A DNA stretch of 64,000 nucleotides from Foetidibacter luteolus (GTDB lineage: Bacteria; Bacteroidota; Bacteroidia; Chitinophagales; Chitinophagaceae), in contig NZ_VVIP01000016.1 in NCBI RefSeq assembly GCF_009650435.1, positions 62,001 to 126,000 on the forward strand. Direction: 5' to 3'. Positions 26,322 to 35,432 of the stretch are shown piece by piece (the stretch's first letter is position 1; each line of letters opens with the position of its first letter). The position numbers were made by a program, and so were the translations under genes. The notes under the pieces are model-generated. The model did not search any database. It saw only the letters and a program-made list of their open reading frames with translations, and had not been told where the DNA came from.

Positions 26322-27449
26322 ATGGTTAAGCGATTCCTGCAGCAGGCTATTGAAAGCCGGTTTTTTAAGGGGAAAGCCATCCTTTTATGGGGCCCAAGGC
26401 AATGTGGAAAATCTACATTAATAGAAACCCTTTTGAATGATCAATCAAGCCACGAATGGCTTTATCTAAACTGCGATGAAGCAGATGTGCGTGATATGCT
26501 CACCCATACAACGTCTGCCAAATTGAAAGCTATCGCTGGTAAAAAACGCATCGTGTTTATTGACGAAGCGCAGCGGGTGCAAGGTATAGGTATTACGTTA
26601 AAACTGTTTACTGATCAATTAAAGGACATACAGGTAATTGCAACGGGGTCTTCGGCATTTGAGCTGTCAGGTAAAGTAAATGAACCCCTTACTGGCCGTA
26701 AGTATGAGTTTATGCTGTATCCTTTAAGTTTTGGGGAAATGGTGCAGCAAAACGGTTTGCTGGATGAAAAAAGACTGCTGGAACAACGCATGTTATATGG
26801 CTACTACCCGGAAATAGTTACCAAAGAAGGAGAGCAGGAAGAACTTTTGAAACTGTTGGCAGGCAGCTATTTGTATAAGGATTTGCTGATGCTTGAGCAG
26901 GTTAAAAAACCTGTGTTGCTGGATAAATTACTTAGGGCCCTGGCTTTACAGTTGGGCAGCGAAGTAAACTATCATGAACTGGGGCAAATGGTGGAAGCGG
27001 ATAAAAACACCGTTGAAAAATATATTGATTTGCTGGAAAAGGCTTTTGTGGTGTTCAGGCTGCCTGCGCTTAACCGCAATGTGAGAAATGAAATAAAAAA
27101 AGGTAAGAAAATCTATTTTTATGACTGTGGTGTGCGTAATACCATCATCAACAATTTTGCCCCGCTTAACCTGCGTACAGATACAGGCGCCTTGTGGGAA
27201 AACTTTCTGATGGCTGAAAGAGTAAAGCATCTTGCCTATAAAAATGTTCAGACAAAACAATATTTCTGGCGTACCAATCAGCAGCAGGAAATAGATCTTG
27301 TGGAAGAAAATGGCCAGCAGCTTGCCGCTTTTGAGTTCAAGTGGGGTAAAAATAAAAAAGCCGCTATTCCCAAAACCTTCCTCAATAACTATCCCGGCTC
27401 ATCCACCAATATCATTTCTCCTGATAATATGGAGGAGTTTTTACTATAA
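26322..27449 (+). CDS. AAA_14/DUF4143 ATPase
   Basis: A 375-residue ATPase. The AAA_14 domain has Walker A GPRQCGKST near residue 25-33 and Walker B RIVFIDEAQR near residue 88. The C-terminal DUF4143 domain (about 200-340) has a winged-helix-like part (NYHELGQMVEADKNTVEKYI) and ends with QQEIDLVEENGQQLAAFEFK, which resembles the D...E-x-K core of restriction-like nucleases. Function is not established; members are widespread in Bacteroidota and archaea and have been suggested to be mobile or defence-related. It stands alone, under the repeated palindromes described above. Confidence 0.82.
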   Translation: MVKRFLQQAIESRFFKGKAILLWGPRQCGKSTLIETLLNDQSSHEWLYLNCDEADVRDMLTHTTSAKLKAIAGKKRIVFIDEAQRVQGIGITLKLFTDQLKDIQVIATGSSAFELSGKVNEPLTGRKYEFMLYPLSFGEMVQQNGLLDEKRLLEQRMLYGYYPEIVTKEGEQEELLKLLAGSYLYKDLLMLEQVKKPVLLDKLLRALALQLGSEVNYHELGQMVEADKNTVEKYIDLLEKAFVVFRLPALNRNVRNEIKKGKKIYFYDCGVRNTIINNFAPLNLRTDTGALWENFLMAERVKHLAYKNVQTKQYFWRTNQQQEIDLVEENGQQLAAFEFKWGKNKKAAIPKTFLNNYPGSSTNIISPDNMEEFLL

Positions 27450-27459
27450 CCTGCATTTG

Positions 27460-28007
27460 CGCTGTTACCGTATCCGGCAATCTGTAACCGGCAACATCTA
27501 CAGGTCAATGTTCATTTGTTTAAAGTTTAATGTTAGCAGCGGGTATTGTAAAGCTTCAGCACTTCGTCATTCAAACAAATTATAAGACTTTACAATCAGC
27601 AGACCTATAACCAGCTACCTGCAACCGTCGGGTAGCCTTGTGGTTAAATTTTCCGCAATCAACCGCAAAGCTCCGTAGAAGCGATATGTTAGTAGCAAAC
27701 AGGTAATCGCAGCCTGTTTTGTAAAGCCTCGTAGAGGCGATATGTTAAACAGCCTCTTGCAACAGGGACTGGTAATCTCCAACATGCTGTTTCACATCAG
27801 CCTGCTTAACATATCGCACCTACGGCGCTCTTTGCAAACCATATCTTTCCTTATCTACTAACATGCCGCCCCGATGGGGCTTTGTTGTTTAATGTTAAAT
27901 GTTTACGGCTTTGCAGCTATGCAGAACCTGCACTTCGTCATTCAAGCAAATTATAAACCTTTTAAACCTCAGCAGACCGGTAACCTGCAACTGGTAACCG
28001 GCAACTG
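27460..28007. repeat. Repeat-rich gene-free stretch
   Basis: This gap carries several degenerate elements: CGTAGAAGCGATATGTTA and CGTAGAGGCGATATGTTA (about 27677-27745), their reverse AACATATCGCACCTACGGCG (about 27810), CCCCGATGGGGCTTTGTTGT, and two GGTAACCGG-type runs (about 27480 and 27975-28005). The CTTCGTCATTCAA-CAAATTATAA segment occurs twice (27562 and 27931). None encodes a convincing protein. Similar motifs are known between genes in other Bacteroidota. Confidence 0.6.
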
Positions 28008-28118
28008 TCTTTCGGGTGAGGGATTGAAGCGGAAAGCCCACAGCCACGAGGAACGAGTGGCGAGGACTTGTAGCGGAAAGCCCGACCCCTTGCGCAGCTT
28101 GGGGGCACCCCCAAAATA
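28008..28118 (-). repeat. Repeat family A, copy 5
   Basis: Reverse orientation, short form: CGGGTGAGGGATTGAAGCGG, AAAGCCCACAGCCACGAGG, GGACTTGTAGCGGAAAGCCC and a terminal GGGGGCACCCCC palindrome. Confidence 0.75.
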
Positions 28119-28238
28119 AATTCTCAACTGCGGTACGGCCAACCCTGCCATAGAATATGCCCCTTTCTCCGCAATTTTGCAATATGGGCAACGTTTTACC
28201 GGCTAACGGTATCTCTGTAATGCCCGACTAAATTTAAC

Positions 28239-28778
28239 TTGTTGACAGAGCAGGAATTAATTAAAGGTTGCATAGAAAAAAATGCTGCCTGCCAGCGTAT
28301 GTTGTTTGAGACATACTCCGGCAGAATGATGACTATTTGCCTGCGTTATGCCCTTGACCATGCCGAGGCCGAAGATATTTTGCAGGAGGCTTTTATAAGG
28401 GTATTTACCTATATAGCCCAGTACAAACACGAGGGCTCTTTTGAAGGCTGGATACGGCGCATAGTGGTTACCACCGCGCTGAAAACGATACAAAAACGCA
28501 AAATAAAATTCAGGGAACTGAGCGATACCCTGCACACAGCGCCACAAATTGAATCTTACGCGGTTACCAACTTAAGCGAAAATGAATTACTGAAAATGAT
28601 AAGCGACTTGCCGGACGGGTACCGTGTGGTATTTAACCTTGCGGTTATTGAGGGTTACAGCCATGAGGAAATTGCACAACTGCTTAACATACAGCCCGGT
28701 ACCAGCCGCAGCCAGTTGGTAAAAGCCAGGCGCATGCTGCAGGATCAGATTAAATTATCACAAAAAATTGCCGTATAA
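28239..28778 (+). CDS. ECF-type RNA polymerase sigma factor
   Basis: A 179-residue sigma-70 factor of the extracytoplasmic function group. Region 2 is at about 10-80 (YALDHAEAEDILQEAFIRVF, with the -10-binding helix, and EGWIRRIVVTTAL) and region 4 at about 110-165 (LPDGYRVVFNLAVIEGYSHE and IAQLLNIQPGTSRSQLVKAR). No ATG precedes the conserved region; the frame opens with TTG at 28239 or 28242, after an in-frame TAA at 28218. It ends 2 bases before the membrane-anchored partner, so the two are co-transcribed, and that partner is a candidate anti-sigma factor. Confidence 0.9.
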   Translation: MLTEQELIKGCIEKNAACQRMLFETYSGRMMTICLRYALDHAEAEDILQEAFIRVFTYIAQYKHEGSFEGWIRRIVVTTALKTIQKRKIKFRELSDTLHTAPQIESYAVTNLSENELLKMISDLPDGYRVVFNLAVIEGYSHEEIAQLLNIQPGTSRSQLVKARRMLQDQIKLSQKIAV

Positions 28779-28780
28779 AA

Positions 28781-30214
28781 ATGACAGACAACCAATTTGA
28801 TGATTTCTTCAGGAAAAAGCTGCAAAACCATGAGAGCAGCGTTCCGGAAGATATGTGGCAGAAGATAGAGCGGCGTAAAGACCGGCCCCGCAAAAGGTTT
28901 GGCTTTTGGCCGCTTAGCCTGGCTGCATTGTTGATTACCGGCCTTGCCGGCGGCTACCTGCTGCATAACAGTAACAGCGGCCAGCCCGGCGCAGTAGTTA
29001 AGGTTGCTGAGCCGGAGCAAAATAAACAACAGGAAAAAACAATTACAAACAATAAAACTGAAGCCGATAGCACAAACTCTACACAACAATCTGGCAATAC
29101 AGAAAAAAATACAGATAGTAATAATGCCTTGGCAACGGCAGGTGACAAAAAAGAGCAAAATGTAGCTGCCGCCCGAGCAAACGGTAAAAAAGAAAATACA
29201 GGCTACGTAAGCGCCGGGGTATCTGCCGGAAAAAAGACCCCGGGCAAAACAAACCTGCAAAGTGCACAACCACAGGATATTGCCACATCTACGCCAACCG
29301 CTACGCGACAGGCCGAAGGTGAGAAGCCGGCAAAAGAGCAAAAGGCCGGCAATGCTAAACCGGAAGAAACTGTTTCAGCTTTTACTGATGACAGTAGCGC
29401 AAAAGCAGATACAACAAAAAAGGCCGTAGATAAAGCCAAAGACGAGCCAACCCTTGCGGACATTATTGTTACCGGCATGGGCAAAAAGAAAGAAAAAAAA
29501 TACAGGGAGCCCAAACAGCGTTTGATAGAGCTATTTGCATCTCCAGAAATAGCGTGGAAACAAACCACCGCTGCCAATGGCTTTGGTAACTACGTAAAAG
29601 AAAAAAACAAGGCAGAAAAACAAACCATATCGTTCAGCGTTGGCCTGCGGTTTACCCAAATGCTAAGCGAGCATTTTTTTATAAAAACCGGCCTGCAGTA
29701 TTCCCAGGTAAGGGAGCAATTTAATTACAAAGGCGCAAGTGAATACCGCATAAGTTCTGTAATTGTGGCCAGGAACCTGCCTACAAGTAATGGCAACATA
29801 TACAACGTTAGTACCAGTGCCTACGGCCAATGGGGCTACAGGCTGGTAGCAAATACCAATAGGTACAGCAGTTTTGAAGTGCCATTGCTGCTGGGCTATC
29901 AAACCGCGGGGCCATCTTTCAGGGCCTATGTTAATGCTGGCGTGTTGTTTGGCATTACTACTTCTTACAGCGGTTATACCGTAGATAGTTTATATAAAGC
30001 CGCAAATATTAACGATGCCGGCCTGTATAAAAGCAACCTGGGCACCAGCGTATATGTTGGCGCCGGGTTAATAAAAGATATATCGGGCAGGTTCTCCCTG
30101 TTTGCAGAGCCTTACCTGCGTTACAGGTTGGGTGGCATGACGCGTTCATCCAAACCGTTTAGCCAAAAAATACATACTGCCGGCCTTGCTGTAGGCTTAA
30201 GATATAAATTTTAA
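28781..30214 (+). CDS. Membrane-anchored protein with C-terminal outer-membrane beta-barrel-like domain
   Basis: A 477-residue protein with unusual order: a cytoplasmic N-terminus (1-44, MTDNQFDDFFRKKLQNHE and a basic KDRPRKRF), one membrane helix (about 47-65, PLSLAALLITGLAGGYLLH), a Lys/Thr/Ala-rich low-complexity spacer (about 70-225), and a C-terminal part of about 240 residues rich in beta-strand pattern (SVGLRFTQMLSEHFFIKTGL to GLAVGLRYKF), like PorT-type barrels. Proteins of this layout regularly follow ECF sigma factors in Bacteroidota. The cytoplasmic tail could hold the sigma factor, which is inference. Gene spacing (2 bases) fits that. Confidence 0.7.
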   Translation: MTDNQFDDFFRKKLQNHESSVPEDMWQKIERRKDRPRKRFGFWPLSLAALLITGLAGGYLLHNSNSGQPGAVVKVAEPEQNKQQEKTITNNKTEADSTNSTQQSGNTEKNTDSNNALATAGDKKEQNVAAARANGKKENTGYVSAGVSAGKKTPGKTNLQSAQPQDIATSTPTATRQAEGEKPAKEQKAGNAKPEETVSAFTDDSSAKADTTKKAVDKAKDEPTLADIIVTGMGKKKEKKYREPKQRLIELFASPEIAWKQTTAANGFGNYVKEKNKAEKQTISFSVGLRFTQMLSEHFFIKTGLQYSQVREQFNYKGASEYRISSVIVARNLPTSNGNIYNVSTSAYGQWGYRLVANTNRYSSFEVPLLLGYQTAGPSFRAYVNAGVLFGITTSYSGYTVDSLYKAANINDAGLYKSNLGTSVYVGAGLIKDISGRFSLFAEPYLRYRLGGMTRSSKPFSQKIHTAGLAVGLRYKF

Positions 30215-30268
30215 AAGGCAGGCAACAGGGCAAAACCGCGTTGTATCTAAACATAAATACTTTGTACA

Positions 30269-31222
30269 ATGAAACGCTTGTTTTCATTTTTATCTCTTTG
30301 CTTATTGCTGTTTGCGTGCAGCAAAGAAAAATCCGACCAGTTTATATCAGATCCCTACCATCCGCAGAATGATACTACCTGGAGTGCCGGTATAGCGGCC
30401 ACAGCGCCCGTAAATCAATTGATACAAGCACTTGCAGCGGGAGTGGAGTCAGACTCCCTTGATGTGAGCATTGGAGGCACCCTACACTTTAGCAATAACT
30501 GCACGATTAAATTTCCGGCCAAATGCTTTAAAGGTAGTGTTGCCGGCAAGGTTAAAGTAGAGCTGATTTTTCTTGACAGCAAAGGTGATATGCTGCGTTT
30601 TTCAAAACCAACAGTCAGTGATGGCAGAGTACTGGTTAGCGGTGGCGCTTTTTATATAAATGTTACCCAAAACGGCCAGCAACTGGAGCTTGATAACAAG
30701 CGCATCAGCATCCGTTACACCGTTCCCTCGCCAGAAAACAATATGTCGCTTTTTTATGGCGATACATCGGTAAACAGTAATGATGGGTTTAACTGGGTAC
30801 CGGCGGAAGATACTGCAGTAGTATGGCGGCAGGAAGACTCCTCTGGTATAGAATATGGGTATGAGCTGCTCTCGCCTAAATTCGGCTGGATTAACTGCGA
30901 CCGCTTTAGCGATACCTCAATGCCACGTACCAAGCTTGTAAGCATACTGCCGGTAAACTTTACCAATAAGAATACAGCCGTGTTTGCTGTGTTTAAAGAC
31001 CAGTGGAGTGTATTAAGGTTGTATGCCAACCCTTCCAACAGGTATTTTTATGCAGATAATATTCCCGTCGGCAGTAATGTAACGCTGGTAAGCATTTCAA
31101 AAATTGGGGATGATTTTTACCTCGGCAGCAAAAGCATAAAGGTGGCCGTTGATAAGGCAGAAGAATTTACGCCGCAAAAAGTAACCAAAGATCAGTTGAT
31201 TGCCTTTATAGAAACTTTGTAA
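30269..31222 (+). CDS. Lipoprotein of unknown function
   Basis: A 317-residue predicted lipoprotein: MKRLFSFLSLCLLLFAC gives Cys at residue 17. The mature part has a beta-rich segment (GTLHFSNNCTIKFPAKCFKG and VKVELIFLDSKGDMLRFSKP) like ZU5-type or adhesin-associated sandwich domains of Bacteroidota lipoproteins. I do not assign a family. It is 54 bases downstream of the barrel protein and probably the third gene of the sigma-factor operon. A hairpin with a T-rich tail follows. Confidence 0.65.
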   Translation: MKRLFSFLSLCLLLFACSKEKSDQFISDPYHPQNDTTWSAGIAATAPVNQLIQALAAGVESDSLDVSIGGTLHFSNNCTIKFPAKCFKGSVAGKVKVELIFLDSKGDMLRFSKPTVSDGRVLVSGGAFYINVTQNGQQLELDNKRISIRYTVPSPENNMSLFYGDTSVNSNDGFNWVPAEDTAVVWRQEDSSGIEYGYELLSPKFGWINCDRFSDTSMPRTKLVSILPVNFTNKNTAVFAVFKDQWSVLRLYANPSNRYFYADNIPVGSNVTLVSISKIGDDFYLGSKSIKVAVDKAEEFTPQKVTKDQLIAFIETL

Positions 31223-31246
31223 CCGTATACCAGTGGTTGTTCACAA

Positions 31247-31283
31247 TGGAAAAGGTCTTGCCTGGGGGCAGGGCTTTTTCTTT
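31247..31283 (+). terminator. Terminator after the lipoprotein gene
   Basis: AAAAGGTCTTGCC and GGCAGGGCTTTTT can pair with several G-U contacts over a 3-4 base loop, ending in TTTTTCTTTT. Confidence 0.55.
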
Positions 31284-31299
31284 TATGCATATTAACCAT

Positions 31300-32133
31300 T
31301 TAAAATAGCGACAACTGCATTTGTTGAACCTTTACCGGTTGTGGCCTGCTGGCAGGCGCCTGCACAAATTTATTGCCGATGCTGTAAACCGCCGTCTCTT
31401 CGTAGCGGGATGCCACTATTATTTCCGTATTGCCTGCATGGCGGCTGAAAAGTTCTTTTACCAGTTCCGGGTTATTATTGTCACGGGATAGGTGGGCCAG
31501 CAACAGGTGGCTCATAAACGGCGGCCTGTGTGTGGTAAAGAGTTCCAGTGACTGGGTGTTAGACAGATGCCCGTTTCCGCCACGTATGCGGTTTTTCAAA
31601 AACCATGGGTAGCGGCCACGCAGCAACATATCTTCATCGTAATTGGCCTCAAGAAAAGCCGCATGGCATAGCTTAAAATGTTTAATAACGTTGTCGCATG
31701 CCCGGCCTATATCAGTAAATATCCCGACGGTAATGCCATTGTTCTCCACTACAAAACTGTGGGGGTCTGCAGCATCGTGATATTTGGAAAAAGCGGTAAC
31801 CCGCAGGCTGCCAATGCTTACCTGGCTGTTGGCGTTAAATGTTATCACACAATGTTTGTCTGTAAGTGCCGTATGCTGCCTTGTATTATCGGTTATGTAC
31901 ACAGGCAGGTTGTATTTTTTTGCCAGTACCGCCAGCCCGCAAATATGGTCCGTATGTTCGTGCGAAATAAAAATAGCTTTCACCCTGCGCATGTCAAGGC
32001 CAAGCCGGCCCATCCTTTTTTCCGTTTCCCTGCAAATAATCCCGGCATCAATAAGCACAGCCTCTTCACTGTTGCCCACATAGTAACAGTTGCCATTACT
32101 GCCGGAATTTAATGAAGCTATAAACACAGACAT
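31300..32133 (-). CDS. MBL-fold metallohydrolase, YycJ/WalJ type
   Basis: A 277-residue beta-lactamase-fold hydrolase. It starts MSVFIASLNSGSNGNCYYVG, the signature of the YycJ/VicX-type group. The metal-binding motif is FISHEHTDHICGL near residues 56-68, with the later FTDIGRA and HLSRDNNNPE blocks supplying further ligands. Family members are 5'-3' exonucleases or related nucleases linked to DNA repair and cell-wall signalling; which applies here is not shown. It lies convergent with the sigma-factor operon. A TACTTTTA element lies about 15 bases upstream as a possible -7 box. Confidence 0.88.
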   Translation of the reverse strand: MSVFIASLNSGSNGNCYYVGNSEEAVLIDAGIICRETEKRMGRLGLDMRRVKAIFISHEHTDHICGLAVLAKKYNLPVYITDNTRQHTALTDKHCVITFNANSQVSIGSLRVTAFSKYHDAADPHSFVVENNGITVGIFTDIGRACDNVIKHFKLCHAAFLEANYDEDMLLRGRYPWFLKNRIRGGNGHLSNTQSLELFTTHRPPFMSHLLLAHLSRDNNNPELVKELFSRHAGNTEIIVASRYEETAVYSIGNKFVQAPASRPQPVKVQQMQLSLF

Positions 32134-32202
32134 AGTAACATAAAAGTAGGGGTATTTGCCGATATGGGTAGATACTGCTATTTACATGTACAGTTTTTTT
32201 AT

Positions 32203-32290
32203 GGCCCCGGCTGAGGTGTTTCAATTAGACTTCGTTGTGTCACTCACTTGTACGGTTGGATTCGCTATGCAGCTTTTCAGCCCGGGTAGA
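32203..32290 (+). repeat. Repeat family B, single copy
   Basis: Holds CTTCGTTGTGTCACTCACTT, GTACGGTTGGATTCGCTATG and CAGCTTTTCAGCCCGGG. It belongs to the GTGTCACTCAC subtype but keeps the downstream tract of the GCGTCGCACTC subtype, linking the two. Confidence 0.7.
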
Positions 32291-32324
32291 GATTTGTATT
32301 TTACGCCCTACATTTAACATCTAA

Positions 32325-32553
32325 CAAAAAAAAGTACTTCGTAACTCGTACTTATTTACATCGTACACCCCACATCCCACATCTTACATAAAAAAAGGTA
32401 CTTCGTAATTCGTAATTCGTACCTGTTTTTACATCGTACATCCCACATCTAACATCTTACATAAAAAAGGTACTTCGTAACTCGTAGTTGTTTACATCAT
32501 ACCTCCCACATTCCACATCTAACATCAAATAACTACTTCGTATCCCGTACTTG
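32325..32553 (+). repeat. Tandem array of about 65-73 bp units before bioB
   Basis: Units begin at about 32325, 32390 and 32463, with a partial fourth from about 32526. Each has an A-run, GGTACTTCGTAACTCGTA, TTTACATCGTAC and repeated CCCACATC/TAACATC triplets. The last partial unit ends with CCGTACTTGAC, close to the bioB promoter. Similar GTACTTCGTACTT pieces occur at about 6968-6996 and 25893-25907. Confidence 0.8.
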
Positions 32554-32582
32554 ACTATTTTCCCCAACTCCCGCTATATTTG
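32551..32582 (+). promoter_or_regulatory. Promoter of bioB
   Basis: TATATTTG at 32575-32582 matches the Bacteroidota -7 element TAnnTTTG exactly, with TTGAC at 32551-32555 about 20 bases upstream as the -33 region. The ATG at 32595 lies only 12 bases after the -7 box, so the leader would be very short. Confidence 0.6.
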
Positions 32583-32594
32583 CCGTTACAAACA

Positions 32595-33593
32595 ATGAAT
32601 ATGCGCATACCTGTAAGGAACAACTGGACACTGGAAGAAATACACGATATATATAACATGCCGTTGCTGGAGCTTGTTTACCAGGCGGCTACCATTCACC
32701 GGGAATACAACGATACTGCCGAAGTACAGGTGTGCACATTGCTGAGTATTAAAACCGGTGGTTGCTCAGAAGATTGTGCCTATTGCCCGCAGGCGGCACG
32801 CTACAGCACCGGCGTAAATGTGCAGGCCTTAATGAAGAAAGAAGAAGTGCTGAAATATGCGCAAAAAGCCAAAGATGCCGGCAGTACCCGTTTTTGTATG
32901 GGCGCCGCCTGGCGTGAGGTACGCGATAACCGCGATTTTGACCGGGTGCTGGATATGGTGAAAGGCGTAAACGAAATGGGCATGGAAGTTTGCTGCACCC
33001 TGGGCATGCTTACACAGGAACAGGCGCATAAACTTGCAGATGCTGGCCTGTACGCGTATAACCACAACCTGGATACATCCAAAGAATATTACGATGAAAT
33101 AATCACCACCCGCACTTACAATGACCGGCTGAACACATTAGACAATGTGCGTAAAGCAGGCGTAACTGTTTGCTGCGGCGGTATAATAGGCCTGGGCGAA
33201 ACACATGAGGACCGAATTAAAATGCTGCATACTTTAAGCACCATGCCGCAACACCCCGAAAGTGTGCCCATCAACGCTTTGGTTAGGATAGAAGGCACTC
33301 CTTTGCAGGATAATCCCAAAGTGGATATATGGGATATGGTGCGTATGATTGCTACGGCCCGCATTCTTATGCCCGCTACCATGGTACGCCTCAGCGCCGG
33401 CCGTACAGAAATGAGCGTTGCTGAACAGGCCTGGTGTTTTATGGCAGGGGCCAATTCTATTTTCGCCGGCGACAAACTGTTAACCACGCCCAACCCCTCA
33501 TTTGATGAGGATAACCAAATGTTTCAGTTGCTGGGGTTAAAACCACGGGTAGCTTTTAAAGAAGAAAAGAAACTGGAAGCTGAACTGGTGTAA
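32595..33593 (+). CDS. bioB: Biotin synthase
   Basis: A 332-residue radical-SAM enzyme that inserts sulfur into dethiobiotin to make biotin. The ATG at 32595 is chosen because a -7 element overlaps the upstream in-frame start at 32580. The radical-SAM Cys cluster is in [12 protein letters not shown] near residues 55-66. [17 protein letters not shown] and the conserved Arg in [10 protein letters not shown] are also as expected, as are the Cys of [12 protein letters not shown] and the [13 protein letters not shown] block. Length is normal. No other bio genes are recognised alongside; the following aminotransferase does not look like BioA. Confidence 0.95.
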   Translation: MNMRIPVRNNWTLEEIHDIYNMPLLELVYQAATIHREYNDTAEVQVCTLLSIKTGGCSEDCAYCPQAARYSTGVNVQALMKKEEVLKYAQKAKDAGSTRFCMGAAWREVRDNRDFDRVLDMVKGVNEMGMEVCCTLGMLTQEQAHKLADAGLYAYNHNLDTSKEYYDEIITTRTYNDRLNTLDNVRKAGVTVCCGGIIGLGETHEDRIKMLHTLSTMPQHPESVPINALVRIEGTPLQDNPKVDIWDMVRMIATARILMPATMVRLSAGRTEMSVAEQAWCFMAGANSIFAGDKLLTTPNPSFDEDNQMFQLLGLKPRVAFKEEKKLEAELV

Positions 33594-33625
33594 CCATTAG
33601 CGGCAGCTTACTTAAATTTTTATAA

Positions 33626-33651
33626 CTAAAACTCCGCAAGGAGTTTTTTTA
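33626..33651 (+). terminator. Terminator after bioB
   Basis: AAAACTCC-GCAA-GGAGTTTT is a perfect stem with a 4-base loop, and the T run continues to seven Ts. Confidence 0.8.
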
Positions 33652-33712
33652 TGCGCATAACTGTTACTAAATTTCAGGGGAGTTGATTTTTTTACCCTCT
33701 TACAACAATGCT

Positions 33713-35068
33713 ATGACAGCGCAACCGGTAACCTCGACACTTAGGGATGAGATATTGCAGGATAACTTTAATCACACACTTTTTTCATGGTCTGCACAAA
33801 AAGGCCTTAACCCCATCGTTGTTGAAAAGGCGGAAGGCGTTTACCTGTACGATTATAACGGAAAACGTTACATAGATTTTTCATCAGGGCTGGTAAATGT
33901 AAACATTGGCCATGGCAACCAGCGTATTACCCAGGCTGTTGTACAGCAAATGCAGCAGGTAAGTTATGTAACGCCCGGCTGTATTACCAAAGCACGTGGA
34001 GATTTAGGGAAGCAACTGGCTGCAATAGCTCCTGAGGGCCTTAATAAAACACTGTTTACCATCGGCGGGGCAGAAGCTATTGAGAATGCCGTTAAGCTGG
34101 CAAGGCTGTACACCGGCAGGCACAAGATAATAGCCCGTTACCGGGCTTTTCACGGTGGGTCTTACGGCGCTATGGCAGCCGGTGGCGACCCCCGCAAGCT
34201 GCCCCACGATAGCCAGCAGGCGCCCAATATTGTTCATGTGGAAGACCCTTACTGTTACCGTTGCCCCTGGGGCCAGCAGCCTGAAAGCTGCCACCGTCTT
34301 TGTGTTGACCATGTTGAAAGGGTAATAGAATTTGAAGGGCCTGAAAACATTGCCGCTGTTATTATGGAGGGGGAGAGTGGTACCTCCGGTTGTATCAAAT
34401 ACCCTCCCGGCTACCTGCAAAGCATACGTGCCCTTTGCGATAGGTACGGCATACTGCTGATAGCGGATGAAGTAATGAGTGGCTTTGGCAGAACGGGTAA
34501 ATGGTTTGGTGTAGATAACTACCAGGTAGTGCCGGATATGATTGCCACGGCCAAAGGTATTACCGCCGGGTACATACCGCTGGGCGCATTGATTGTAAGC
34601 GACAGGATTGCCGAACACTTTAACGACAGGGTTTTATGGCTGGGCCTTACCTATTCCGCACACCCGGTAAGTTGTGCCGCAGGTGTGGAAACACTTAAAG
34701 TGTATAACGATGAAAATCTTTTGGAGAATGCCGCCGCAATGGGTAGCTATATTGAGCAACAGGTACAAATGCTGATGGATAAACACAGGAGCATTGGCGA
34801 TTTTCGTAATACCGGGCTGCTGGGCTGCCTTGAGCTGGTAAAGAACAGGCAAACAAAAGAGCCCATGGCCCCTTACAATGCCAAAGCCGCTGACATGGGT
34901 ATTATGAACCAGGTAGCCGCTAAATTAAAAGAACTGGGTATGTATGCTTTTGTGCGGTGGAATTACATATTTGTAGCCCCGCCGCTTTGTATTACCCGGC
35001 AGCAGGCAGATGAAGGGCTGGCCATAATTGACAAAGCGCTGGAAATTGCGGATGAGCACTGTTACTGA
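33713..35068 (+). CDS. Class III aminotransferase, taurine/beta-alanine:pyruvate type
   Basis: A 451-residue PLP-dependent aminotransferase. The second ATG at 33713 is in frame with the first at 33683. GGAEAIENAVKLARLYTG and FHGGSYGAMAAGGDP are the cofactor and dimer regions; LLIADEVMSGFGRTGKWFG carries the Asp that pairs with the pyridine ring, and ATAKGITAGYIPLGA carries the Schiff-base Lys near residue 282. The pattern is closer to taurine:pyruvate or beta-alanine:pyruvate enzymes than to BioA or ArgD. A Cys-rich DPYCYRCPWGQQPESCHRLC segment at about 182-201 resembles that seen in taurine:pyruvate aminotransferases. The substrate is not certain. The DUF1272 gene follows within 30 bases. 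Confidence 0.85.
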   Translation: MTAQPVTSTLRDEILQDNFNHTLFSWSAQKGLNPIVVEKAEGVYLYDYNGKRYIDFSSGLVNVNIGHGNQRITQAVVQQMQQVSYVTPGCITKARGDLGKQLAAIAPEGLNKTLFTIGGAEAIENAVKLARLYTGRHKIIARYRAFHGGSYGAMAAGGDPRKLPHDSQQAPNIVHVEDPYCYRCPWGQQPESCHRLCVDHVERVIEFEGPENIAAVIMEGESGTSGCIKYPPGYLQSIRALCDRYGILLIADEVMSGFGRTGKWFGVDNYQVVPDMIATAKGITAGYIPLGALIVSDRIAEHFNDRVLWLGLTYSAHPVSCAAGVETLKVYNDENLLENAAAMGSYIEQQVQMLMDKHRSIGDFRNTGLLGCLELVKNRQTKEPMAPYNAKAADMGIMNQVAAKLKELGMYAFVRWNYIFVAPPLCITRQQADEGLAIIDKALEIADEHCY

Positions 35069-35097
35069 CCTTAAACAAAAATCAAAACAACCATCAC

Positions 35098-35388
35098 ATG
35101 TTAGAAATAAGGCCTGTTTGCGAAAACTGCGGCAAGGAGCTTCCCAACGACAGTACAGAAGCCATGATTTGCACGTTCGAATGCACTTTTTGTGCTCATT
35201 GTGTAACCAATGTGCTGCACAATGTTTGTCCCAACTGTGGTGGCGGTTTTGAAAAAAGGCCATCACGCCCAAAGAACAAGCTGCTAAAATACCATGCAAA
35301 GCAGGAGACCTATCTAAAGCCGGTTGATATGGAAAAATTCGGGCCGCTGTTGCAGAAAAATAAAAATGTAGCACCAAACGAGCGGTAA
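35098..35388 (+). CDS. DUF1272 Cys-rich protein
   Basis: A 96-residue soluble protein with a compact N-terminal Cys cluster: CENCGKELP, MICTFECTFCAHCV, and NVCPNCGGGF, which likely binds zinc. This is the DUF1272 pattern. The remaining C-terminal part is basic and variable. Function is unknown. It is in an operon with the class III aminotransferase, 29 bases after its stop, a combination that may reflect amine or sulfonate metabolism but is unproven. Confidence 0.85.
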   Translation: MLEIRPVCENCGKELPNDSTEAMICTFECTFCAHCVTNVLHNVCPNCGGGFEKRPSRPKNKLLKYHAKQETYLKPVDMEKFGPLLQKNKNVAPNER

Positions 35389-35432
35389 CGGCATAGATTA
35401 CCAGTTACACGCCGTAATTTTTATCATTTATT

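Noticed and set aside
32325..32553. CRISPR array before bioB
   Set aside because: Units are contiguous, longer than CRISPR repeats and lack unique spacers.
33683..35068. The aminotransferase as BioA, because it follows bioB
   Set aside because: The Schiff-base region and Cys-rich segment match omega-amino acid/taurine-type enzymes, and a terminator separates it from bioB.
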